From Iris pallida (Eukaryota > Streptophyta > Magnoliopsida > Asparagales > Iridaceae): a DNA stretch of 64,000 bases. The DNA lies in assembly GCA_029216955.1 (NCBI GenBank), contig JANAVB010006998.1, positions 1,497,800 to 1,561,799 of the forward strand. Reading direction: 5' to 3'. A program made the position numbers and the translations under genes. Positions 10,992 through 20,745 of the stretch are shown one piece after another (within the stretch, counting starts at the first letter, position 1; the number at the start of each line of letters is the position of its first letter). The notes under the pieces are model-generated. The model did no database searches, was not told where the DNA came from, and was given only the letters and a program-made list of their open reading frames with translations.

Positions 10992-12557
10992 ATGGTCGTC
11001 CGCTTCGACCAACAGGCGTTAGAAGAGATGCTCTCCGAAGGAAGCGCTGGCCCGGTCCAGAAGCGTACCCGCACGACAAAGGCTCGCAGAGAGTGGAGGC
11101 CAAAATCATTTGCTCCTCCCCAAGCCCTCGACGGGATACCCTCTTTTGCTCAAGAAGGCGAGAAGGACTCTTCTGTGGCCCCACTTCAGACCGTAGACAA
11201 CTCTACTGTCCCCAAGTCCGGCAGAAAAAAATACTATGATGCTGGACTTGTAGGGGCAAAGAGGAACTCTACGCGAACCGAGCCGCATAGGGGTGCTAGC
11301 CGCATAGAAAAAGCTCATGCGGCCACATCCGCTAGCCGTATGAAGAAAAATCATGCGGTCACACCTGTCAGCCGTATGGCTTATGCGGCTACAGTTGCCA
11401 ATCACATGGATGAAACTCATGCGGCTATGGAAGTCAATTGCTTGCAGAAAACCCATACAGCCACAATTGCCAACCGCATGCGGCCAGCCTGCACGGTCAT
11501 GACTCCTAGCCGCACAAAAATAACTCATCCAACAGCAGAAGACAACCGCATGCAGACAGCCTGCGAGGTACTCACTTCTAGCCGCATAGCATCCATTCCA
11601 CGCTCCTCTCGATCAGTCTTCGATCGTCTCTCGTACGGTCCTGACTCTGATGGTTATCTGGATGATAAGCCAGACTCTGTGGTATTCAACTTGGACTCCT
11701 CCTATTACGCACCCGCAAGTGCTAAAAGGAGGAAGTCTAGGGCAGCACGGGCTCACCAAGCCCAGTCAGCTGTCCCAACGTCTGACCACCGGGGCGTCCC
11801 GCTGATTATCACGCGGGCCTCTGATGGGAAGTTGTACAGAACTACTCGAATCCAGCCCCTGGCGGTGAACGGACAGAGTGGTTCCTCTGACCTACGTGAG
11901 GATATCCTCCACAAGTGTAAGGAAAGAGATGGGGCTTCGGTGTGCAAAGAGTCCTCGCTTGGACGTCACTGCACCCAAATCATCGTCAACTGCTGTTGCA
12001 ATAACGCATAAGTGACGAAAGATCGGCCGTCAGTCTTCCAAAGACTACAACGTCCGAGCTCAGAAGACGAGGCACCTCCTGTTGTCTCTTGCAATTCCAC
12101 TCAGAAAGTCCTCGCCGAGGGGAGAGGGAAGAAGGATAGCATCTCCACCCCGAAGACCTCAACCACTACAGCTAAGAAACTGTCGTCTAAACGGTTGTCC
12201 TCTACCGGAGTATTCCAACACACCCGTTCAAAGACTTAATCTGCTACAGTGGGAAATTCACCATCCACATCGCTGGGGGTTGAGGGTAGCAGTCCTCCGA
12301 ACATCTACAACAATCTGGTGTTTCAAGGAGACGAGCCCGGGGAAAGAACTCTCCCATCAGGTACAACAGACGCCGATGTCCCCGAGGACATCCATGACTC
12401 TTAAGACGAAGCTGACTCTGAGGCTGAGGGTACTGTTCCCTCCGAGTTCGAACCAGAAGACAATATTCCCACATATCCCGATGACTTCTCGGTACACAGG
12501 TACGACTCGGAGGGCACATCTTCTACCGTTCCTTCCATCACTTCTCATGTAAGAACG
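10992..12557 (+). pseudogene. Leader part of the gag reading frame, element B
   Basis: This N-terminal extension of the gag frame begins MVVRFDQQALEEML and runs, in one frame with the gag core at 12558, through stops at 12009, 12237 and about 12402. Residues about 95-200 are made of repeats of the type AHAAT-x-SRMK. They are encoded by alternating ATGCGGC and GCCGCAT words, the same word that fills the LTR. Two conserved blocks follow: SVFDRL near 11617 and SVFQRL near 12029, with a Cys-rich VNCCC block between. D and E have the same block order, with a different repeat in E. Its function is unknown; Tat elements often carry long, poorly conserved gag leaders. Confidence 0.75.
11278..11598 (+). 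repeat. Alternating ATGCGGC / GCCGCAT words in the B leader
   Basis: About fourteen copies of the LTR word occur here in both orientations, often alternating, so that neighbouring copies could pair as short hairpins. Translation gives HAA/CAV from one orientation and SRM/NRM from the other. Confidence 0.85.
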
Positions 12558-13793
12558 GTGTTCATGACGGACAGCAATCAAGATGGTTCCAGTGATCGCC
12601 AGCGCATCGACAGTCTCGAAGCCATATTACTTGCTTTGGTCAAGTCTGTAGACGAGATTAAAGCAGCCCTTCCAACTCTGCAAGGAGGGATGCCTGGCCA
12701 AACAAGCGCTGGTCCCACGGTCAATGCGGACTCGAATTCGGCAGCACCGAACCCGGGCAACAATCCTCCCGAAATAACAGCCCCTACCGTGACAAATGAG
12801 GTACGAGAAGTAAGAAGAGAGGTTCAGGAGCTCCGAGCCATGTACCATGCCCGAGAAAACGCTCAAGACCTCAGAATTCGGCAGCCATACCCTACTGAAT
12901 GGAGGGATGTTCCATTCCTACCAAAATATAAGCCGTTCAATATCATCCCGTATGATGGCAAGACCTCAGCAAGTCGGTACATCACTTACTTCGAGGTCAC
13001 CACCGACCATCTGTACCATGATGATGCTATCCTCACTCGATTATTCATTGGAGCATTGGAAGGAGTCGCCTTCGACTGGTATCGCAATCTGCCGGACAAC
13101 TGTATCCACTTCTTCGCCGGCTTTAAGCGCCTGTTCTTGGAGAGATTCTACGAAGTAGGGCAGGACGTCACCATGTCCACCCTCATGGACGTCGTCCAAG
13201 GGGAGAAGGAGTTGACAAGGAACTACATTGAGCGATTCCGCCATGAAGCTGCCCTCCGGAAATCCAGATTCCTCTTTGATTAAAATTTGCCAAAAGAGAC
13301 TGCTTCCAATAATCAGTCTCTGGATGGGCGAAAGTCAGTTCAAAGTCTGGAAGACGTTCATCATCAGCACCACAAGCACCGAAGAACGACTGAAGAAGGC
13401 TCGCCAACTGGATTGCACATCTCGGAAGGAGAAAACAAGGGCAAGCATCCCAACAACGATAATGGGGGTAGCCCCTCCAACAATCGGGACAGCAAGGGAA
13501 AGCAGGCTATGGTGGCCGATACAGCACAAAAACCTGAGTCGAAGCCAGCAGACAAACAATGGCCGCAAATCACTTACTCCTTTGAAGACGGTCACGTTAA
13601 GCCCATCATGGACATGCTCATACAAGGGGACAGGATTCAGCTTCCTCCACTAAGACGGGAACCGCGGCCAGCAGAGACGGAGAATCCAAAATACTACCAT
13701 TATCATCGCTATGTCCATCATGCTACACATGATTGCTACGAGCTGAAACGGTACATACAAAACCTCATCTGGCCATCGATTTCGAAGAGGTAA
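12558..13793 (+). pseudogene. Element B gag core (frameshifted)
   Basis: The segment 12558-13283 holds the retrotransposon gag domain: a Gln/Leu-rich helix region, then RIRQPYPTEWRDVPFLPKYK, the YFEVTTDHLY and FDWYRNLP motifs, and FKRLFLERFYE. It aligns well with the E gag core at 60664. A frameshift near 13260 moves the LLPIISLWMGESQF block into another frame, and a second shift leads to segment 13287-13793, which holds the zinc-binding-like end (YHYHRYVHHATHDCYELKR). The protein would form the particle and bind the genomic RNA. Confidence 0.85.
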
Positions 13794-14812
13794 CCGTGGT
13801 GGCCAATATGGTGTCCGTACAATTCGGCAGCTTCCCTCCGACGGAGACTCAAGACGGGGTGGTCCCCGTCCCTCTAGCGACAATGGAAATTACCAATCTT
13901 CCACCTCCCCGAGATCAGGCTGTCGGTCTAGTACCCCTCACCACATCTCGAGGGGAGATCATGTGGATCCATCCAGACTTGGTGTCAGAAGTGACTCGGC
14001 CCACACCATCTTCCACCGACAGGAAGAAAAGTGGAAAGGTCAGGACCTGCCACACAATCTCTGCAGACAACGAGGAAGCCGACCTCGGGTCAGACACCGG
14101 AAGACTATCTCTGTATCTCTATAGCCCTCAATCCAAATATCTCATACAGAAACAGGGTTATGATCTGGAGACGACGCCAGGTTTGAACTACGGCACTGGG
14201 CGACGATTACCTTTGAAGCCGCCAGTCCCGGCGGGCAAACCACGAGACTACTATAGCAAAACTCGATACGGGTTGGGGTATGTAACGCCTACTACAACCC
14301 CTGAGAGTTCAGATGAAGAATGCGACTGGCAGTCACATTCAACCGGGTCACCAACTTCGAACTCGGATACCAGCATCGGAGATGTGTTCAGACAAGTCAT
14401 GACAGTCAATATGGTATTCGCCGACGCTCACGAAGAAGACGAAGACATCCCCGAAATCCTCGAGCTAGAGCCGTGGGCCCAGGAATTGGACGTACAATGG
14501 GAAAAGCGGTTCGAACAGAGAGAACCTTCTACTGAAGATAAGGTCATACAAGTGGATCTCGGCAGCGAATCTTCTCCAAAACCAATTTTCGTCAGTAAAA
14601 GCCTAACAGACGAAGAACGGGAGTCGCTGCTAAAATTTGTCAGAGAATACATTGATGTGTTCGCCTGGAGCTATGAAGACATGCCAGGATTAAATCCCGA
14701 CATTCTCTTCACAAACTTAACATTCGGCCAGATGCGAATCCAGTCAAGCAACAACAGCGACGCTTCCGCCCAGGCATCATGGATGCGATCGAAGTCGAAG
14801 TCAACAAACTGA
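13733..14812 (+). pseudogene. Linker between gag and RT, element B; protease not seen
   Basis: An open segment of 359 residues runs from the gag end to the first RT motif (YIDVFAWSYEDMPGL near residue 305). The middle is Ser/Pro/acidic and includes a PWAQELDVQWEKRFEQREP block that A shares at about 40110. I find no D-[ST]-G protease motif or LLGRP motif in this segment, while A has both, so the protease region appears deleted near 13790. A frameshift at about 14730 leads into the RT frame. Confidence 0.65.
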
Positions 14813-15840
14813 TAGCCAGCGGCTTCATTCGTGAGGAGCAACATCCCGATTGGGTCGCCAATATAGTACCCGTCCTCAAGAAGAATGGAAAGATTCGAAT
14901 CTGCATCGACTTCCACAACCTGAACGAGGCATGCTCCAAAGATGAATTCCCCCTTCCTATCACAGACATCATGATCGACAATACCTGCGGCTTCGAACGT
15001 ATGTCATTCATGGATGGCTTCTCGGGGTACAACCAAATCAAAATGTCTCCTGATGACGAAAAGCATACATCGTTCCGAATACCAATTGGCACGTACTGCT
15101 ACACAGTCATGTCTTTCGGTTTGAAGAATGCCGGTGCCACCTATCAAAGAGCTATTAGCATTATCTTCAGAGACCACTTACGCAAGACAGTGGAGTGCTA
15201 CGTTGATGATATAGCCGTTAAAAGCCACTGCAAAGGAGACTATCTGCAGGATCTAAGGACGGTATTCGACCTAATGCGAGCACACAATTTGAAAATGAAC
15301 CCTACGAAGTCCTTTTTGGGCGTATCCAGCGGGAAGTTCTTGGGCTTCATCATCACTGCAAAGGGTATCCATGTAGACCCTGAGAAGACAAAAGCAATCA
15401 TGGAGATGGGCCCTCCGAGAAATCTTCGCGAACTCAGAGGCCTCCAAGGGAGGCTAGCTTACATCAGGAGGTTCATTTCTAACCTCTCCGGGCAATGCCG
15501 ACCGTTCATGTACCTCATGAAGAAAGGAGTCTCATTCGTATGGGACGAGGAATGTCAACGTGCTTTCGACAGCATCAAAGAATATTTGTCAAAACCTCCA
15601 GTTTTGGTGTCTCCGGATTCGGGAAAACCATTCCTGCTCTATGTACGAGCAATGGAACACTCTCTCGGGCCAGAGCATCGATACACCGCTGTGGAGAAGG
15701 AATGCCTCGCCCTGGTGTTCGCCATTCAGAAAATGCGATACTATGTCACCGGACAAACAATACACGTGATCTCACGAATCAACCCTCTCAGGGTCCTCAT
15801 GACTAAACCAGTGGCACTCAGCTCTCGCCTCGCTACATGA
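14779..15840 (+). pseudogene. Element B reverse transcriptase and first RNase H (RNase H deleted in part)
   Basis: RT motifs are intact: WVANIVPVLKKNGKIR, ICIDFHNLNEACSKDEFPLP, MSFMDGFSGYNQI, FGLKNAGATYQRA and catalytic YVDD at residues 141-144. The fingers-palm part is complete. The first RNase H starts near residue 250 (FVWDEECQRAFD) but lacks about 24 residues between EHSLG and PEHRY; D keeps that piece (ALLAQ to RKMMG). The frame ends at TGA 15838, a tryptophan codon (TGG) in D. The enzyme would copy the RNA into cDNA in the particle; with the RNase H gap it is probably inactive. Confidence 0.9.
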
Positions 15841-16560
15841 GCAATATTGCTGTCCCCTTATCATATGATCTTCATCCCATAAAAGGCAGTCAAAGGTCAA
15901 GCCCTGGCAGACTTCTTAGCAGCCCACCCAGGCTCGGAGTCCTCCAGGATATACGAAGAGATCCCAGATAAGGTCGCCGACTCGCATGCAACCTCTCATG
16001 AGAATATATGGCGAATGTTCTTCGACGGTACTTCGAGGACCGGACCTAAAGGCAATATAGTCGTCGGAGTCGGGGTAGTGCTGATCTCCCCTTCTGGATT
16101 GGTGATTAACCGCGCTTATTCCCTCACAGAGCCTTGCTCTAACAATGTGGCCGAGTACAATGCTCTGGTCATTGGCCTCCAACTCGTAAGAGGGCTGGGG
16201 GTAGAATACCTTGAAGCATACGGCAATTTCCAACTAATTGTCAATCAGATCCGGGGCTCATACGAGGTCCGTCACGAAGACATGGTCCCCTATCACCAAG
16301 TAGCGATTGACATCATCTCGTCGTTCGAGGGGTTCTTCATCGAACATGTCTTCAGACTCCGAAATATCGAAGCCGATGCCCTAGCTGGTCTTGCCGCTTC
16401 CCTAGCAGTTCCGAATTATGATCGCCAATCAGTGGATGTGATAGGCCACGAACTGGTCTGTTCCAAGAACAATGTGCAATTTGTGGCGAGTTATTCCGCA
16501 CAGACGATCGAGGATGCCCCAGATTGGAGACAACCATTCATCGACTTTGTCGTCTACGAC
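15841..16560 (+). pseudogene. Element B second (Tat-type) RNase H
   Basis: This continues in the same frame as RT after two stops (15838 TGA; a TAA near 15880 where D has a glutamine CAG). The fold motifs are FFDGTSR at 16021, NNVAEYNALVIGL at 16141 and EADALAGLAA at 16369. A second RNase H after the first marks the Tat lineage. The third acidic position, GDS in A near 38306, reads GNF here and GNS in D, so a catalytic aspartate appears replaced by asparagine. Confidence 0.85.
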
Positions 16561-17781
16561 ATCCTGCCCGAGAACCCGATGGAAGCCACTTCCATCAGAC
16601 GACGTTCTCTCAGATTCTTCTACGATATAGAGACGAAAATGCTGTATCGTTGCTCCTACGACGGATTACTACTTCGGTGTCTGTCAAATACAGAAGCCAA
16701 AGAAGCCGTACGAGAAGCTCATGACGGTGTCTGCGAGGCCCACCAGCCCGACCCAAAATAGTAAGATCGCCTTCGCCGAATGGGCTACTATTGGCCCACA
16801 ATGGTGGCAGATGCGATAGACTATACTAGAAAATACAAAGCCTGCCAAGTCCACGCGGACTTCATTCACCAACCATCCGAGTTTCTACATCCGACAGTGG
16901 CGTCCTGGCCATTCGAAGCATGGGGAATGGATATCATTGGTCCAATCATCCCACATTTCTCTCGAGGACATCGCTTCATACTTGCGATCACTGATTACTT
17001 CTCCAAATGGGCGGAAGCTGTCCCGCTCGCAGAAGTTAAGACTTCAAACGTGATCAGCTTCCTTAAGCATCACGTCATCTACCGCTTTGGACTGCCCCGA
17101 AGGATCATCCATGATAATGGTCCGCAATTTGCAAGCCACACATTCTATCGGTTTTGCGATAAGTACCGTATTCATAATGTCGCTTCGACACCGTACAACC
17201 CGACAGCAAACGGGTTGGCAGAGGCATTCAACAAAATAATCATCAAACTCCTCAAGAAGTTTGTCTCCTCCAACAAACGCGACTGGAACGAGAAGCTCGG
17301 TGAATGCTTATGGGCTTATCGCACCATAGTTCGAACAGCCACCGGGAATACACCATTCTCCCTAGTGTACGGGAGTGAAGCAGTCCTCCCATTGGAGACT
17401 CAGATCCCCTCACTATGCGTCGCCCTCATGCATCAATTGACGATAGACGAAAACCACCATCGCCGACTACAGGAATTGGAGGTACTAGACGAAAAGTGCC
17501 TCTTGGCTCAGCAACGAATTGAGCTATACCAGGCACGCATCTCCGGTGCCTTCAACAAGAAGGTCAAAATCAGAATATTCCAGGTGGGCGATCTCGTTCT
17601 GGCAGTACGGAGGCCGATGGTCATGACTCACAAGACCGCCGACAAATTTCAGTCAAAGTGGGAAGGCCCATTTATCATTGAGACAGTATTCTCCAACGGT
17701 GCTTACCGCCTCGCAAAACAAAACGGAGACTTGCTCATGTTGCCCGTCAAAGGCAAGTTCCTGAAGAAATATTATGTCTAA
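16561..17781 (+). pseudogene. Element B integrase
   Basis: The zinc-binding N-terminus (AHDGVCEAHQ, then YKACQVHAD) is interrupted by two stops, TAG TAA, at about 16759. The segment 16780-17781 then holds the catalytic core with D51 (WGMDIIG), D112 (IIHDNGPQF) and E148 (GLAEAFNK), a D-35-E arrangement, followed by the C-terminal domain ending GKFLKKYYV. All three acidic residues are present. No chromodomain follows, in keeping with Tat. The enzyme would insert the cDNA into the genome. Confidence 0.9.
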
Positions 17782-17803
17782 ACGACATTCTCTCCAGATC
17801 ATC

Positions 17804-18030
17804 GAGTCATGTATCTGCTGGTACTGCTGAACTCACATACACAACATTTCAGATTATCAAGTCATGTACCGGCTGGTGCCGCTGAACTCACCTCCACATT
17901 CCCTTCAGATTATCGAGTCATGTACCTGCTGGTGCCGCTGAACTCACACTTTCTCAATATTCTAAATCATCGAGTTATGTACCCGCTGGTGCCTCTGAAC
18001 TCACATTCCCGTCACTCTTTCAGATAGTAT
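17804..18030 (+). repeat. Four imperfect 60-70 base direct repeats, element B
   Basis: The unit is built on GAGTCATGTACCTGCTGGTGCCGCTGAAC and repeated four times directly after the pol stop codon. D carries four units of a related form (GTACCCTCTGGTACCGCT) at 52910-53135. The position right after pol is conserved. Confidence 0.8.
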
Positions 18031-18199
18031 GTCACGTATGATTATACCTCTGAACTTCCTTCCTGGAAGAGATCCTTCCTCATGATCTACTACCCGCACT
18101 TCCAGTGCAGAAAAAGGGTAACCTATCCACAAATTTCCGAAACGGCCATGTCCTCGTTACCTCTGAGTCGTTTTCAATTCCACCAAAAACAAACCTCCC

Positions 18200-18735
18200 C
18201 CTCGCATAGAACTTCCACGTTCTCCTACCTCTGAGTCGTTTTATGTACCCCCTTTTTATTGAGCCCACTCCTGCCATGTCCTCATTACCTCTGAGTGGGA
18301 AGGCTCCGTCGAAGAAACCTTCATGCTTGCCATGTCCATATTACCTCTGAGCAAGTATGTCGGTTCCCTTTCAACCTATTATCTGTACCCACAACCGGAG
18401 TACGACAAGGATAATAGGTCCACAAATGTCCTCTGTTGACCCCAAATGTCCTCTGTTGACCACAAATGTCCTCTATTGACCATAAATGTCCTCTGTTGAC
18501 CACAAATGTCCCCTGTTGACCACAAATGTCCTCTGTTGACCATAAATGTCCTCTTTGACCACAAATATCCTCTATTGACCACAAATGTCTGCTGTTGACC
18601 ACGAATATCTTCCGTGAAGTCTTCCCTGCCATATCCTTATTACCTCTGAGCAGGAAGATTCCACGGTAAAACCCTCATGCTTGCTATGTCCTCATAACCT
18701 CTGAGCAAATATGTTGGTTTTCCTTTCAACCTATC
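18200..18735 (+). repeat. TCCTCATTACCTCTGAG repeats and 20-base minisatellite, element B
   Basis: Several scattered copies of a unit ending TTACCTCTGAG occur here, also found in D at 53300-53500. At 18418-18612 lies a compact tandem array of nine to ten 20-base units of the form CACAAATGTCCTCTGTTGAC. It has no spacers, so it is a minisatellite and not a CRISPR array. The spurious minus-strand frame it creates is repetitive and not annotated. Confidence 0.85.
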
Positions 18736-19144
18736 ATCCGTATCCTGAACCATGGTACGCCAAGGATAATAGGTCCACAAATATCTTTTTCTAAGCTTCT
18801 TAGCATAAATCCACCATCTCACCATGCCCCGGAAGCCCAGCTGCTCTACGGCATTCTTTTTCCCAATACCGAGAGCACCCACGACCACTTTGCCTTGGCT
18901 GTTCCGGATATCCTGACCAAACTTGTTATCCGTACCTAAAACCAAGGTACGCCTAGGGTAACAGGTCCACAAATAATCCCCCAGCAAGTCCAATTCCACA
19001 AATGCCACAAGTACAAGAAAGAGAAGATGAGTTGAAACATGCTCATTTATTTAAAATTTAAAGTGCTACATCATTTGGGATCACATCCCTTACAAAAAAG
19101 AAAAGAAAAAAAAAGAGGAGCAAAAGAAAACAGAAAACCGATCA

Positions 19145-20101
19145 CTACTCCGGGGCACATAACGCCCTGAGACGGTCTGTCAGCAAGGCAACCGACCGCT
19201 CAAACCTCTGGGTAGTTCGATGCTCCGCCTCTTTGGTCAGCACCGCCTCGTCCTCCAGTTGAGCATGGGCTTGCCAGTTATCCTCTAATCTCTTAAAGGC
19301 CCTCTCCAAGTTAACAGAAGATCGAGAAACCTTCTCAGCCTCCCGAAAGATTGACTCATGTTCCGTCTGAGCAGCCTTTAGCTCTGACTCTAAGAAGGCC
19401 AACTCCTTCTGGAGTACGAGAATCTGCTCCTTCGTGTCAGCAATTCCACGAGAAGCAGACTCTTTCCGAGAACGACAAGCCTGACTCCGATGACCCAGCC
19501 TGTCATACGACACGGAGAACTTGTCAAGGTCTCCCTGTACAACTGGCCCGGCAGTATCTCGAGCGAGCTTGATCCTATCCCGAGCAGCAATGAGGAAGCC
19601 CCGTTCCCGCTCAATCGCAGCAGGCAAGCCCGCCTGCCGTATCGCCAATAATTGGGTCACCAGCTGATCAGCCTCTGCCAATTTAGGCTCCAGGAGTGCA
19701 GCCAACCCCACCCCGCCAGAAAGAGACTTCAAAGTTGCAACCTGACCCCGAGCGCACCGCAGAGACAGAGTAAAAGGGGTCCTCCGTTCCACAGCAGCAT
19801 CTACGCCCCTCTTTAAATGGCGATAGAAGCTGTCGACCATATCCTGCGTCACCTCGTCCAGAGCCTCCGAGGAAGCCGGTGTCAACGGAAGTGTAGCCGG
19901 CAATGCTGAAGAAGACGCAACAGAATCTGTCGCTCCTGCCACAAGAGAAACAAACTCCGTACAGAAGGACGTATGAACAGCGGCCAGCTCCTCTTCAGCG
20001 GCCTGCAGAACTTGAATGCTCGGCAGGGCCGAGAGGTCAATCTCCGGAGCCGTATGATCAACAGAGGATGAGGTGGAGACCATCGCCAGCTCCATTCCCA
20101 T
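19145..20101 (-). pseudogene. Antisense gene of element B, exon 4 (coiled-coil C-terminus)
   Basis: This open segment of 318 residues on the minus strand starts after a pyrimidine-poor acceptor region near 20102-20140 and ends at TAG 19145. Its second half is rich in Glu, Leu, Lys and Arg with heptad-like spacing (about residues 215-300), which predicts a coiled coil. It has no recognised enzyme motif. I place it as the last exon of the antisense gene because its frame runs directly upstream into an intron-like region after exon 3. The phase of that junction does not fit the best donor at 20326, so the 5' edge is unsure. It lies antisense to the element's own transcript. Confidence 0.55.
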
Positions 20102-20325
20102 CTGCCCGTGGCTGGCGGAAGGCCCCTCGACATGAGACGGCGAAGGATAGAAAACGCTCCGTTATCCCAGATCACGACAGGCCGAGCCTTCCCCAAGAAC
20201 ATCCGCGGTGGGAAGTAAAGGGTCAGGACCTGTAGGGCCAAGGCAACCATGAATCGATTTGACCCAGAGGATATGTTGATAGAGCAAATAAGCCCCCTCA
20301 CTAGTCAATATTTGGCTTATCTTAC

Positions 20326-20665
20326 CAGTAGAGGAGTGTGGAGGCTGAAGGTCACCTACAGCCACCGTAGCCTCTTCACCAACAGTCTCCGAGTCAGGTA
20401 TAATAGGCTCCTCCGCCCCGGCACCCTCGGGACGGGATGCAACGAGATCGGTGTCGCCCTGCTAAAGTTCAGCGATCTCGGAGATGTGCCTGAGGAGACC
20501 CTCATCACCCCGGACCGAGGCCTCAGCAACCTGGGAGCTTCCAACCGCCGCTGAGAGAGCTCCCGCAGAAAGGACCACGGCACACATGTCGCTAATCAAA
20601 GCAGCAAGGGCCGGATCAACGCCAGGGGTAGTAGACGGTTCAGGAGAGCCTGGTTCGTCAGACGC
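20326..20665 (-). pseudogene. Antisense gene of element B, exon 3
   Basis: The exon is bounded on the minus strand by an acceptor TTTTCTTTGTAG just before 20665 and a donor GTAAGA after 20326. It keeps the frame of exon 2 across an 80-base intron (20666-20745). It codes for an acidic, Ala-rich linker with one in-frame TAG at 20461-20463. Exon 3 length is 340 bases. Confidence 0.6.
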
Positions 20666-20745
20666 CTACAAAGAAAAAATGATCAAGTCATATCTCCAAG
20701 ATAAAAAAAAACCATAACAAAGAGATGGCTCCGACTTGGCCTTAC

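Noticed and set aside
18418..18612. CRISPR-like array
   Set aside because: The 20-base units are contiguous with no unique spacers, and the setting is a plant retrotransposon.
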